A stretch of 64,000 nt of DNA from JALZHR01 sp036388475 (GTDB lineage Bacteria; Acidobacteriota; Blastocatellia; Pyrinomonadales; Pyrinomonadaceae), in contig DASVRT010000031.1 in the NCBI GenBank assembly GCA_036388475.1, forward strand, positions 1 to 64,000. The letters run 5' to 3'. Under the pieces are notes generated by a model that had not been told where the DNA came from, ran no database searches, and saw only the letters and a list, made by a program, of their open reading frames with translations. The position numbers were made by a program, and so were the translations under genes. This document shows, one piece after another, positions 51,032 through 60,168 of this stretch; position 1 is the stretch's first letter, and every line of letters begins with the position of its first letter.

Positions 51032-53605
51032 ATGATGTCACAAAAACTTAATGTAAAATTGATGAGAGAAATTTCGAGATTGCTTCTGCTCTCTTTAATT
51101 TTCGTTAATGTCATTGGCGTTTATTCAAACCCGAAAGCTAATGATACGGTTTCCGAAGCTTCAAGCACGCCCACACTCAAAAAATACACTTCGGACTTAA
51201 CTCGTCTGGCGCGCGAAAACAGAATAAATCAAAATGCGAATTTTGAGCGCGAGGTCAGCCGGCTCCTTCAGATACTGGCGGGCAGCGACACGCGCCAGCC
51301 AATCGTTCTGGACGAAACGGGTGAATATCAGGAACTCGTCGTCGAGCATCTGGCGGTTCGCCTGGCAAAAGGCGGCGTTCCCGCCTCTTTGTTAGGCAAA
51401 CGCGTGCTCAAGCTCGAAATCGGAAAACTTTTTTCCGAAGCCAAAACGAACGCGCAAGCCGCCGTTTTGATTGAATCCATTATTAGCGAGCTCGCCGCTA
51501 ACGACGATATTATTTTATTTGTTGACGAGATTGACGGCTTTGTCGGAAACGCCGAAGTCATTGAAAAATTAGCGCCGGCTTTGCAGCAAAGCAAAATCCG
51601 TATCATCGGCGGCAGTTCAAAAGCCGCTTACACGGAAAAAATTGAAAAGCAAGCCGCGCTTGCCGCGCTGTTCACGCCGGTTTTCATCAATCAAAACAGT
51701 AAAATTGCCGGAAATGAAAAATCTTCCGATGAATTTCAGGGCGACGAATTTCGCGGCGACAACGTTTCGCCGGATTTGCGCGCGATGATGGCGGAAGACC
51801 CGACCGGCAAAAAACGCGTCGACGTTATTCTGCAAGCCAAAGACGCCGACAACTCCGTTTTGAGAACGCTGATGGCGCAGGGCAAGGCGCGCATCAACAA
51901 CCGCATCGGCGACAGCAATATGCTGGTCGTCAATCTGCCTTTGAGCGCGATCAATCAGCTTTCGTTGAGCGGTTTGATTAACTATATGTCGCCCGACCGC
52001 GAGATTCAATTATCCGGTCACATCGAAGATACCACCGGCACGACGTTAAATCGCTCGCAGCCGGCAACGCCGACGCGCGCCGCTTACACGCTGGACGGAA
52101 CCGGCATCGGCGTCGCGATTGTCGATTCGGGCATTTACGACGAACACAAAGGTTTTAAAACCAGCGCCGGCGTTTCGCGGATTGCGGCGAACGTTAATTT
52201 TACGAGCACCACGACCACAGCCACCGCAGATAATTTCGGACACGGAACGCACGTCGCCGGTATCGCGACGGGCAGTTCGACCGTCAACAGCGGAGCCTAT
52301 CGAGGCATCGCTCCGAATGCGAAAATCATCAGCGTTAAAGTTTTAAGCGACAGCGGAACGGGTCAGACCTCGTGGCTTCTGAACGGTTTGAATTGGATTT
52401 TGCAGAATAAAGCGACGCATAACATCCGCGTCGTCAATTTAAGCCTCGGCTCGGTCGCGGTCGATACTTATACCAATGACCCGGTTTGCCGCAAGGTTCA
52501 CGAACTCGTCAGCAACGGCATCGTCGTTGTCGCGGCATCAGGAAATTTGGGCAAAAGCAGCATCGGCACCAAAGCTTACGGACGCATTCACTCGCCGGGC
52601 AACAGCCCGTATGTCATTACCGTCGGCGCCAGCAACTCGCTCGGCACAAACGCCAGAAACGACGATAGCGTCACGTCATTCAGCTCGCGCGGTCCGACAC
52701 GCAGCTTTTACACCGACGCTTCCGGCGTCAAACGCTTTGACAACCTGATTAAACCCGACCTCGTCGCGCCCGGAAACAAGTTGATTTCCTACAAAGCTGC
52801 GAATAGCCTTTTATCGAGTAAAGTCGCCGCTTTGACCGACCCGCTTTTAAGCGTGCTCGGCGCGACGGACGCGATGATGAATCTGAGCGGAACGTCGATG
52901 TCGACTCCGACGGCATCAGGCGCGGCGGCGCTGCTTTTGCAGGTTAATCCGAACCTGACGCCGAATATGGTGAAGATGATTCTGCAATATACGGCGCAGC
53001 CGTTGGCGGGCGCCAATATGTTCGAGCAGGGCGCAGGTCAGATTAATATCGAAGGTGCCATTAAGCTAGCTAAATCGCTGCGCAGCGATTTAGCTTTTCA
53101 GACGGCGGCGGTTAACGGAACGAGCATCGTTCCGGCGGATTGGGTCGCGCCCTTGCACGCTTCGTCTATCGGCGGCACGAGCTTTATCTGGTCGCAGGTA
53201 ATTACCAGCAACTACGGTTTTATCTACGGACAAAATCTTATCTCGAAATATCAACCGGTCTACGGCTTTGGAAAAAGCTTTAACGACGGCGTTGTTTTGT
53301 CCGGCACGGTAGCTCCGCTGAATTCGACCAACTACACGACCGGCTTAATTGCCTCGCCGAATGTTATAACAAGCAACGGCGGCGCGCTGGGCAGCGGAAC
53401 TGTCTATTGCGCTCTCGGCGTTTTGATTAGCGACGGCGTCCTGATTAGCGACGGCGTCCTGATTAGCGATGGCGTCCTGATTAGCGACGGTGTTTTAATC
53501 AGCGACGGCGTTTTAGTGAGCGACGGTGTTTTAGTGAGCGATTATATGCAGGCGATGAGCGACGATGTAATAGCAAACGGCGATAACACTCAGGGTATGC
53601 AGTAG
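51032..53605 (+). CDS. Secreted subtilase (S8) with a decayed ClpA/B-type AAA+ module before its propeptide
   Basis: 857 residues. Residues 12-32 are a signal segment. Residues ~47-222 align, block by block, with ClpB/ClpA nucleotide-binding domain 1: LKKYTSDLTRLARENRI (ClpB LxKYgrDLTelAregkl), the FEREVSRLLQILAG block, VPASLLGKRVLKLEIGKL, Walker B IILFVDEIDGFVG (160-172), IRIIGGSSKAAYTEKIEKQAAL and FTPVFIN. The Walker A loop has decayed (VLDETGEYQ, 92-100; no GKT), so ATP hydrolysis is excluded. An I9-like propeptide follows (KRVDVILQAKDAD...LMAQGKARI, ~260-325). The peptidase has D365, H407, N505 and S622 (SGTSMSTP). The C-terminus ends in seven GVLISD/GVLVSD repeats. Driven by sigma-54; a GNAT gene follows at 44 bases. 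Confidence 0.9.
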   Translation: MMSQKLNVKLMREISRLLLLSLIFVNVIGVYSNPKANDTVSEASSTPTLKKYTSDLTRLARENRINQNANFEREVSRLLQILAGSDTRQPIVLDETGEYQELVVEHLAVRLAKGGVPASLLGKRVLKLEIGKLFSEAKTNAQAAVLIESIISELAANDDIILFVDEIDGFVGNAEVIEKLAPALQQSKIRIIGGSSKAAYTEKIEKQAALAALFTPVFINQNSKIAGNEKSSDEFQGDEFRGDNVSPDLRAMMAEDPTGKKRVDVILQAKDADNSVLRTLMAQGKARINNRIGDSNMLVVNLPLSAINQLSLSGLINYMSPDREIQLSGHIEDTTGTTLNRSQPATPTRAAYTLDGTGIGVAIVDSGIYDEHKGFKTSAGVSRIAANVNFTSTTTTATADNFGHGTHVAGIATGSSTVNSGAYRGIAPNAKIISVKVLSDSGTGQTSWLLNGLNWILQNKATHNIRVVNLSLGSVAVDTYTNDPVCRKVHELVSNGIVVVAASGNLGKSSIGTKAYGRIHSPGNSPYVITVGASNSLGTNARNDDSVTSFSSRGPTRSFYTDASGVKRFDNLIKPDLVAPGNKLISYKAANSLLSSKVAALTDPLLSVLGATDAMMNLSGTSMSTPTASGAAALLLQVNPNLTPNMVKMILQYTAQPLAGANMFEQGAGQINIEGAIKLAKSLRSDLAFQTAAVNGTSIVPADWVAPLHASSIGGTSFIWSQVITSNYGFIYGQNLISKYQPVYGFGKSFNDGVVLSGTVAPLNSTNYTTGLIASPNVITSNGGALGSGTVYCALGVLISDGVLISDGVLISDGVLISDGVLISDGVLVSDGVLVSDYMQAMSDDVIANGDNTQGMQ
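53417..53542 (+). repeat. 18-bp coding tandem repeat, seven units (GVLISD)
   Basis: Five GVLISD units then two GVLVSD units, near-identical at DNA level (GGCGTCCTGATTAGCGAC and variants). The third-base variants indicate recent slippage followed by drift. It lies in the last 10% of the subtilase. Confidence 0.95.
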
Positions 53606-53649
53606 TTCCACAACTCCCAAATCCAAAAAATTTAAAGAAAACTATACTA

Positions 53650-54558
53650 ATGTCATACCAGATTGTTAACAGACATCCAGTCCAGAGTCTGTCTGCCGTT
53701 CGAAACGGCTTCGCGCTCGCGCCCGATATGGCGCAAGTCTGCGAGCTGCGAGACGAGAACACCGCCGAAGTGCTGGCTTTCCTGGCGATGCGCCCGGTTC
53801 ACACCATCGTCATGACGAGCTTTATTAATGACAACGGATTGGTCAGTTCGCTGAATCGCGGCACCTTCTACGGTTTCCGCGATGCCGCTGGAAAAATCGA
53901 AGGCGTCGCTCTTATCGGGCATACGACGCTGGTCGAGGCGCGCACGGACGAATCGCTGAAGGCTTTCGCTTTCGCCGCCAGAGAATCCGAAACGCCGATT
54001 CACATTATTATGTCGGACGGCAGCAACGCCGAATCGTTCTGGCAATATTATTCGGGCGGCGCGCGCGAGCCGCGTCTGGTCTGCCACGAGTTATTATTTG
54101 AAATCGGCTTTCCTGTTATGGTACGTGAAACGACTGAAGATTTGAGACTGGCAGCCGAAGACGAGCTGCTCGAAGTTGCCGAAGCCCACGCGGAAGTCGC
54201 TCTGATGGAAAGCGGCGTTAACCCTTTGACAAAAGACCGCGAAGGTTTTCTGCAAAGAACTCTGCGCCGAATCCGGCAGGAAAGAACTTTTGTCGTCTTT
54301 GAAAACGGCAAATTGCTTTTCAAAGCCGACATCGTCGCCGAAACCGCCGACGTTATTTATCTGGAAGGCATCTATGTCGCGAGCGACCGGCGCGGCGTCG
54401 GCGCCGGCGCGAAATATTTATCACAACTCAGCCGTCTGCTTTTAAATCGCGTGAAACACGTGTGTTTATTAAGCAACGTGGATTTTAAGGAGGCACATTC
54501 CGCGTATTTGAAAGCCGGATTCAAATCAAAAGACAGTTGTACGACGATTTTTGTTTAA
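53650..54558 (+). CDS. GNAT-family N-acetyltransferase
   Basis: 302 residues, cytosolic. The N-terminal half (LRDENTAEVLAFLAMRPVHTIVMTSFINDNGLV..., ~33-135) resembles the DUF4081-type domain often fused to GNAT. The C-terminal half is the acetyltransferase: LFKADIVAETADVIYLEGIYVASDRRGVGAGAKYLSQL has the acetyl-CoA-binding R/Q-x-x-G-x-G/A motif (RRGVGAG, ~260-266), then VCLLSNVDFKEAHSAYLKAGFK. It lies 44 bases after the subtilase and shares its strand, so may be co-induced; a functional link is not shown. Confidence 0.87.
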   Translation: MSYQIVNRHPVQSLSAVRNGFALAPDMAQVCELRDENTAEVLAFLAMRPVHTIVMTSFINDNGLVSSLNRGTFYGFRDAAGKIEGVALIGHTTLVEARTDESLKAFAFAARESETPIHIIMSDGSNAESFWQYYSGGAREPRLVCHELLFEIGFPVMVRETTEDLRLAAEDELLEVAEAHAEVALMESGVNPLTKDREGFLQRTLRRIRQERTFVVFENGKLLFKADIVAETADVIYLEGIYVASDRRGVGAGAKYLSQLSRLLLNRVKHVCLLSNVDFKEAHSAYLKAGFKSKDSCTTIFV

Positions 54559-54571
54559 CAAAGAAAAACTA

Positions 54572-54600
54572 TAGACAAATTTTTTGTTATTGCTTATAAT
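54572..54600 (+). promoter_or_regulatory. Sigma-70 promoter of the GGDEF-EAL gene
   Basis: TAGACA (54572-54577), 17 bases, TATAAT (54595-54600). Predicted start near 54607, giving a ~136-base leader that begins with a hairpin. Confidence 0.75.
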
Positions 54601-54604
54601 CATC

Positions 54605-54629
54605 GGGAGGCTTTTTGTTAAAGCCTTCC
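54605..54629 (+). terminator. Hairpin at the GNAT end / GGDEF-EAL leader start
   Basis: GGGAGGCTTT (54605-54614) pairs with AAAGCCTTCC (54620-54629). It may terminate the GNAT transcript, but it also coincides with the predicted start of the next transcript, where it would cap the 5' end. No T run follows, so termination is uncertain. Confidence 0.5.
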
Positions 54630-54742
54630 ACTTTAATCATTTCCAGCATCAGATTTTAATTCCGTAAGCTTTCGCAAAAATTCAAAAAACGCTCCCGCCC
54701 AATATGAAATATTCCCCGATTGTCTAGCTGCCGCAACTGAAT

Positions 54743-57244
54743 ATGGATTCTCAAAAAACAACCCGACAGTATATGCTGGCTATCATTGCATTGGGAGCGC
54801 TGTGTTTAGCCATTGCATTATGGACGATTCCGCTGGAAAAACTCTCTCTGCAATTCGTCTTTCTTTCTCTGCTGACAATCGCCCTCGGCTCGCGCATCTC
54901 GATTCAGATTCCGCGTTTTAAATCGCACATTGCGGTTTCCGACACGTTTATTTTTCTGGCTATTCTGCTGTTCGGCGGCGAGGCGGCGATTTTGCTTTCC
55001 GCCGTCGAAGCTTTTTTCTCCTCGTGGCGATTCTGCAAGAAAAAAATCTCGGTTTTCTTTAATGCCGGATTGCTGGCTTGCTCGACGACGTTTGTCATTT
55101 CCGTTCTGCGGTTGTTCGAGATTGACGGCGCGACGGTTATTCACGAGGAAAAGCACACCAATTTGATTATTTCTCTGTCGGTAATGGCGCTGGTGCAGTT
55201 TGTTTTCAATTCCGGCTTAGCCTCGATTTACGGAGCTTTAAAAAGCGAAAAGCCCTGGTGGGAAACCTGGAAGACGCATTATCTCTGGACTTCCGTGACG
55301 TATTTCGTCGGCGCCATCGCCGCCGGAATTTTAGCCGAGCTGGTTTTCGTCATCGGTTTCGGCGTGATTATCGCCGCCGCGCCGGTTATCGTTATCGTCT
55401 ATCTGACCTACCGGATGTATCTGAAAAACGTGGAAATGTCGCTCTCGCAAGCCGAGCAAGCCGAGCAGCACGCTTTGATTCTGGAGGAACAATCGCGCGC
55501 GCTCACCGAATCCGAAGAACGTTTTCGCAGCGCGTTTACCTACGCGCCCATCGGCATCGGCATCGTTTCGCCCGACGGCAAATGGCTGAAAATAAACAAG
55601 GCGCTTTCGGAAATCCTCGGCTACACCGAAGAAGAATTTCTGGCGATGGAATTTCAGTCGATGATTTACGAAGACGATTTGGGCGACACGCTCGTCAAGC
55701 TTCACGAATTGACGACCGGCAAAGTTCCCGCCTGCCAGCTCGAACAGCGTTATTTAAATAAACGCGGCGAAATCGTCTGGGTTTCGTGGAGCGTTTCGAC
55801 GACCAGCGACCACAAAGCCGAGCGCCCGAATTTAATCTTTCAAATTCAGGACATCACCGTTAAAAAGCTGACCGAAGAACAATTGCAGTATAAAGCCACG
55901 CACGACGCGCTGACCGGCTTGCCGAATCGCGCGTATTTTATGGCGCGGCTCGAACAGGCGCTGGAAAAAGTGCGCGATAATCCGAGTTATAAAGTCAGCG
56001 TTCTTTTCATCGACCTCGACCGTTTCAAAATCGTCAACGACAGTCTCGGGCATCAAATCGGCGACGAATTGCTGATGGGAATCGCCGACCGCCTGCGCGA
56101 ATGCCTGCGCCCGTCCGATATGGTCGCGCGGCTCGGCGGCGACGAGTTTACGATTCTGGTCGAAGGAAAATACGAACCGCGTGAAGTCGTCCGCATCGCC
56201 GAGCGCATCCGCGAAAAGTTTTTAAGTCCTTTCAATTTAAGCGGTCACGAAATCTTCAGCTCGGCGAGCATCGGCATTCTGCACGCTTCGGATAAATACA
56301 CCAAACCCGAAGACGTGATGCGCGACGCCGACATCGCTATGTATCAGGCGAAACGCGCCGGAAAATCGCGCCACGAAATCTTTAACCAGCATATGCGTGA
56401 CGCCGTTAAGGAAACTTTGCAGATTGAAACCGATTTGCGGCACGCCATCGAAAAACAGGAATTCGGCGTTTATTACCAGCCGATTTATTCGTTTGAAACC
56501 GATAAAATCGAAGGCTTCGAGGCGCTCGCCCGCTGGGAGCATAAAACGCTGGGAATGATTCCGCCGAGCCGTTTTATTCCGCTGGCGGAGGAAATCGGCG
56601 TCATCGACGCGCTCGGCGAGCAGATTTTGCGCCGCGCCTGCGAAGAAGGCTGCCTGCTTCAGCAGTCCGCGCCGGAAGCCGAATCGTTCGTGTTGAGCGT
56701 CAATATTTCCTGCAAGCAATTTGCCCAGTTGAAGCTGGTCGAAAACATCAAACAAATTCTCGAAGACACGCAATTCAGCCCGCGAAATCTGAAACTGGAA
56801 ATTACCGAATCGGTTTTTCTGGAACACACCGAAACGGCGATTGAAATCCTGCGGCAATTGTGCGACATCGGCATCGAAATCAATATCGACGATTTCGGAA
56901 CAGGTTATTCGAATCTGCATTATTTGATGCAGTTTCCGATTACCACTCTGAAAATCGACCGCTCGTTTATCAGCCCGATTCAGGAAAACGGTCAGAATAT
57001 CGAAATCGTCCAGATGGTTATGATGCTGGCGCGCAGCCTGCGGATGAAAGTCATCGCCGAAGGCGTCGAAACCCAGGCTCAATACAACCAGCTGAAAGAT
57101 TTAAACTGCGAAGGCGCGCAGGGCTATTTCTTCGGCAAAGCGATGAATTTCGAAGAAGCCAGAAATTATTTCAGAGAGAAAAACCGCCAGCCGATGCCGA
57201 TGCCGCCGATGGAAGAAATCTCGGTCGTCTCGACGCTGCAATAA
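54743..57244 (+). CDS. Membrane GGDEF-EAL protein (c-di-GMP turnover) with PAS sensor
   Basis: 833 residues. Residues 1-225 hold about seven hydrophobic helices (MASE-like sensor). A coiled linker leads to a PAS domain (~258-375). The GGDEF domain (~385-545) has an intact GGDEF at 465-469 and an RPSD inhibitory site at 456-459, exactly five residues before. The EAL domain (~560-815) has EAL in EGFEALARW (593-595), IDDFGTGYSNL, LKIDRSFI and AEGVET. Both activities look intact, so the balance depends on the sensor. c-di-GMP could reach the PilZ protein and pilus machinery encoded in this window. Confidence 0.94.
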   Translation: MDSQKTTRQYMLAIIALGALCLAIALWTIPLEKLSLQFVFLSLLTIALGSRISIQIPRFKSHIAVSDTFIFLAILLFGGEAAILLSAVEAFFSSWRFCKKKISVFFNAGLLACSTTFVISVLRLFEIDGATVIHEEKHTNLIISLSVMALVQFVFNSGLASIYGALKSEKPWWETWKTHYLWTSVTYFVGAIAAGILAELVFVIGFGVIIAAAPVIVIVYLTYRMYLKNVEMSLSQAEQAEQHALILEEQSRALTESEERFRSAFTYAPIGIGIVSPDGKWLKINKALSEILGYTEEEFLAMEFQSMIYEDDLGDTLVKLHELTTGKVPACQLEQRYLNKRGEIVWVSWSVSTTSDHKAERPNLIFQIQDITVKKLTEEQLQYKATHDALTGLPNRAYFMARLEQALEKVRDNPSYKVSVLFIDLDRFKIVNDSLGHQIGDELLMGIADRLRECLRPSDMVARLGGDEFTILVEGKYEPREVVRIAERIREKFLSPFNLSGHEIFSSASIGILHASDKYTKPEDVMRDADIAMYQAKRAGKSRHEIFNQHMRDAVKETLQIETDLRHAIEKQEFGVYYQPIYSFETDKIEGFEALARWEHKTLGMIPPSRFIPLAEEIGVIDALGEQILRRACEEGCLLQQSAPEAESFVLSVNISCKQFAQLKLVENIKQILEDTQFSPRNLKLEITESVFLEHTETAIEILRQLCDIGIEINIDDFGTGYSNLHYLMQFPITTLKIDRSFISPIQENGQNIEIVQMVMMLARSLRMKVIAEGVETQAQYNQLKDLNCEGAQGYFFGKAMNFEEARNYFREKNRQPMPMPPMEEISVVSTLQ

Positions 57245-57262
57245 AAGTAAAAAGTAAAAAAT

Positions 57263-57307
57263 AAAGAGCGTGTGACTGAAATTTAGAATTTCAGTCACAC
57301 GCTCTTT
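57263..57307. terminator. Long bidirectional terminator within a phrase-type repeat
   Basis: A perfect 21-bp stem (57263-57283 with 57287-57307) around a 3-base loop, flanked by AAAAGTAAAAAGT words on the left and their inverted TTTTTAC words on the right. It separates two convergent units. Confidence 0.9.
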
Positions 57308-57339
57308 TACTTTTTACTTTTTACTTTTTACTTTTTCTT

Positions 57340-58143
57340 CTATTTCCGCAGCCAGCCGAATAGCCCGTGAATCGTCACTTCCCTGTTCGTTTCGTAAATC
57401 GCGCGCGTCAGCGGAATCGACATCGGACAGACCTGAACGCAGTTTTGCGCGTTGCCGCAGTTTGTGATTCCGTCTTCCTGCATTAAGGCTTCGAGCCGTT
57501 CGTCGCGCGTCATTTTCCCGGTCGGGTGCATATTCTGATAACGAACCTGCGCAATCGCCTGCGGACCGATGTAATTGTCTTCGTGATACTGCGGGCAGGC
57601 TTCCAGGCAGCAGCCGCACGTCATACAGCGCGAGTAGGCGTAACGTTCCTCGACTTCTTCCTGCGACATTCGCGGCGCGGGTCCGAGGTCGTGCGTGCCG
57701 TCAAGCTCAATCCAGGCGTTCGTGCGTTTCAGATGCTCGAACATCTGCGAGCGGTCAACCACCAAATCGCGCACGTTCGGAAACTTCGACATCGGCTCCA
57801 GCGTAATCGTGTTTCCGCCCGAAGCAATCAGCAAATCGTCAATCAAAGCCGAGCACGACTGGCGCACGCGACCGTTGATAACCATCGTGCAGATGCCGCA
57901 GACCTGTTCCAGACAATTCATATCCCAGACCGGCGGCGTGGTTTGTTTGCCGTCTTTCGTCACGGGATTTTTGCGAATTTCCATCAGCGCGGAAATCACG
58001 TTCAGATTCCGCCGGTACGGAATTTCAAAAGTTTCCGTATACTGCTGCGCGCCGGGTTTCTCGCGCCGCGAAATGCGAATCTCAACTGTTTGGGGCGGAT
58101 TCTCCAGCCGCTTTTTTTCCTCGTGCACGTTTGCTTCGTTCAT
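57340..58143 (-). CDS. sdhB: Succinate dehydrogenase iron-sulfur subunit
   Basis: 267 residues from the ATG at 58143; an in-frame TTG at 58155 is rejected. It carries electrons from FAD to the membrane quinone site. [2Fe-2S] ligands in NCLEQVCGICTM and the downstream SC; [4Fe-4S] in CMTCGCCLEACP; [3Fe-4S] in CGNAQNCVQVCP. The type is that of complexes with a single diheme cytochrome b (as in Bacillus and Bacteroidota). Last gene of sdhCAB, 21 bases after sdhA. Confidence 0.95.
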   Translation of the reverse strand: MNEANVHEEKKRLENPPQTVEIRISRREKPGAQQYTETFEIPYRRNLNVISALMEIRKNPVTKDGKQTTPPVWDMNCLEQVCGICTMVINGRVRQSCSALIDDLLIASGGNTITLEPMSKFPNVRDLVVDRSQMFEHLKRTNAWIELDGTHDLGPAPRMSQEEVEERYAYSRCMTCGCCLEACPQYHEDNYIGPQAIAQVRYQNMHPTGKMTRDERLEALMQEDGITNCGNAQNCVQVCPMSIPLTRAIYETNREVTIHGLFGWLRK

Positions 58144-58164
58144 AAGTTTAACCAAAACAAATTA

Positions 58165-60084
58165 CTAATCTTCTTTAAATGATTCACCTTTAGTGATTTT
58201 CTCGCCTTCTTTGCGCAGCATTTCTTCGCGCCCGACGGGTTTCAGCTCGCTGCCGTCTTTTAGAATTTGCGGCGCGCCGCCTTTTTCCGTGACCGCGGCT
58301 TTTGCCTTGCCTTTCGTGTAATCGCGTTTGCGCGGCTCGATTAAGCCGATGTCAACCGCTTCGTAACTCAAAACCGGCGCTTCCGCCGACCATTCGGCAA
58401 TCGTCGTTTTCAGAAAATTTTCGTCGTCGCGGTCCGGAAAATCGGGTTTGTAATGCGCGCCGCGCGATTCGTTGCGATTCAAAGCGCCGAGCGTGATAAC
58501 GCGCGCCAGTTGCAGCATATTCCACAATTGGCGCGCGTGCGGCAAAGCCTGCGTCGCCCAGAGATTCGAATCGTTTATCGAAATGTTTTGAAAACGGTCT
58601 TGCAGTTCGAGCAGTTTTTCGTCCGTCGCTTGCAGGCGGTCGTTGTAGCGCACGACCGTCACGTTGTCGGTCATCCACTTGCCCATTTCCTCGTGGATTT
58701 TGTATTGATTTTCCGAGCCTTCGTTTTTGATAATCTGCTCGTTGATTTCCTGCTGGCGCTTGAGTTCGGATGAATGAATTCCGTTTGTTTCCGTATTGCC
58801 GCGCTCGACGTTTTTGGCGTAATCGATTGCCGAAGGCGCGGCGACGAAACCGCCGTAAACGCACGAAACCAAAGAATTTGCGCCCAGACGATTGGCGCCG
58901 TGAATCGAATAATCGCATTCGCCCGCCGCAAAAAGTCCGGGAATATTCGTTCGCTGCTCGTAATCGACCCACAGCCCGCCCATCGAATAATGAACGCCCG
59001 GAAAAATCCGCATCGGCACATAACGCGGGTCGTCGCCGACAAACATTTCGTAAATTTCCAGAATCGCGCCCAATTTTCTCGTCAAAGTTTCCGCCGGAAT
59101 GTGCGTCAAATCCAGATAAACCTGATTTTCGCCGCCGACGCCGAAGCCTTCCAGACAAATCTGGAAAATCTCGCGCGTGGCGATGTCGCGCGGCACGAGA
59201 TTGCCGTAAGCCGGATATTTTTCTTCGAGAAAATAACGGCGTTCGGCTTCGGGAATGTCTTTCGGATTGCGTTTGTCGCCCGGATTTCGCGGAACCCAGA
59301 CGCGCCCGCCTTCGCCGCGCGCCGATTCCGACATCAGGCGCAATTTGTCCTCGCCCGGAATCGAAGTCGGGTGAACCTGTATAAACTCGCCGTTGGCGTA
59401 GCGCGCGCCCTGCTGATAAGCGGCGGAAACCGCGCTTCCGGTACAGACCATCGAATTGGTCGATTTTCCGAAAATCAATCCCGGTCCGCCCGTCGCCATA
59501 ATCACGGCGTCGGCTTGAAAGGCTTTGAGTTCCAGCGTTTGCAGATTCATCGCGACGAGTCCGCGGCAAACCTGGTGGTCGTCCAGCACGAGCGACATCA
59601 TTTCCCAGCCTTCGTATTTCGTCACCTTTCCGGCTGATTCCCATTTGCGCACCTGTTCGTCCAGCGAGTAAAGCAATTGCTGTCCGGTCGAAGCGCCGGC
59701 AAACGCCGTGCGGTGATGCAGCGTTCCGCCGAAACGCCGGAAATCAATCAAGCCTTCGCGCGTCCGCGAAAACGGCACGCCCATCCGGTCGAAAAGATAG
59801 ATGATTGACGGCGCCATCTCGCACATTTTTTGCACGGGCGGCTGGTTCGCCAGAAAATCGCCGCCGTAAACCGTGTCGTCAAAATGTTTCCACGGCGAAT
59901 CGCCTTCGCCTTTGGTGTTGACCGCGCCGTTGATGCCGCCCTGCGCGCAGACCGAGTGCGAGCGCTTTACGGGAACGACCGAAAACAAATCGACGTCGTG
60001 TCCCGCTTCGGCGATTTTCATCGCCGCCGCCAATCCCGCCAAACCGCCGCCGATAACGGCTATCTTGATACCTTTTGAAGCCAT
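58165..60084 (-). CDS. sdhA: Succinate dehydrogenase flavoprotein subunit
   Basis: 639 residues. Oxidises succinate to fumarate. FAD motif VIGGGLAGLAAAMKIAEAG (9-27), covalent FAD region GGTLHHRTAFAGASTGQQLL (~120), active-site segments HPTSIPGEDKLRLMSESARGEGGRV and GGLWVDYEQRTNIPGLFAAGE, and NRLGANSLVSCVYGG. The C-terminal helical domain contains ALNRNESRGAHYKPDFPDRDDENFLKTT. The type-B form (with SdhC of ~240 residues and no SdhD) fits. The order is C-A-B. Confidence 0.96.
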   Translation of the reverse strand: MASKGIKIAVIGGGLAGLAAAMKIAEAGHDVDLFSVVPVKRSHSVCAQGGINGAVNTKGEGDSPWKHFDDTVYGGDFLANQPPVQKMCEMAPSIIYLFDRMGVPFSRTREGLIDFRRFGGTLHHRTAFAGASTGQQLLYSLDEQVRKWESAGKVTKYEGWEMMSLVLDDHQVCRGLVAMNLQTLELKAFQADAVIMATGGPGLIFGKSTNSMVCTGSAVSAAYQQGARYANGEFIQVHPTSIPGEDKLRLMSESARGEGGRVWVPRNPGDKRNPKDIPEAERRYFLEEKYPAYGNLVPRDIATREIFQICLEGFGVGGENQVYLDLTHIPAETLTRKLGAILEIYEMFVGDDPRYVPMRIFPGVHYSMGGLWVDYEQRTNIPGLFAAGECDYSIHGANRLGANSLVSCVYGGFVAAPSAIDYAKNVERGNTETNGIHSSELKRQQEINEQIIKNEGSENQYKIHEEMGKWMTDNVTVVRYNDRLQATDEKLLELQDRFQNISINDSNLWATQALPHARQLWNMLQLARVITLGALNRNESRGAHYKPDFPDRDDENFLKTTIAEWSAEAPVLSYEAVDIGLIEPRKRDYTKGKAKAAVTEKGGAPQILKDGSELKPVGREEMLRKEGEKITKGESFKED

Positions 60085-60093
60085 ATAATGTAG

Positions 60094-60151
60094 TTGATAA
60101 CTGATAACTGATAACTGATAGTTTTATTTGTTCTTATTATCAGTTATCAGT
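60094..60151. repeat. Intergenic phrase-plus-reverse-complement element (ACTGATA)
   Basis: Left arm 60094-60120 has three and a half copies of TAACTGA-type words; right arm 60138-60151 is the inverse. It lies between sdhC and sdhA and so inside the operon, where it could alter relative expression. Confidence 0.8.
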
Positions 60152-60168
60152 CATTCACTATTAGTTAA

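Noticed and set aside
58352..59644. 430-codon frame on the same strand as sdhA
   Set aside because: Arg/Gly-rich out-of-frame shadow of sdhA.
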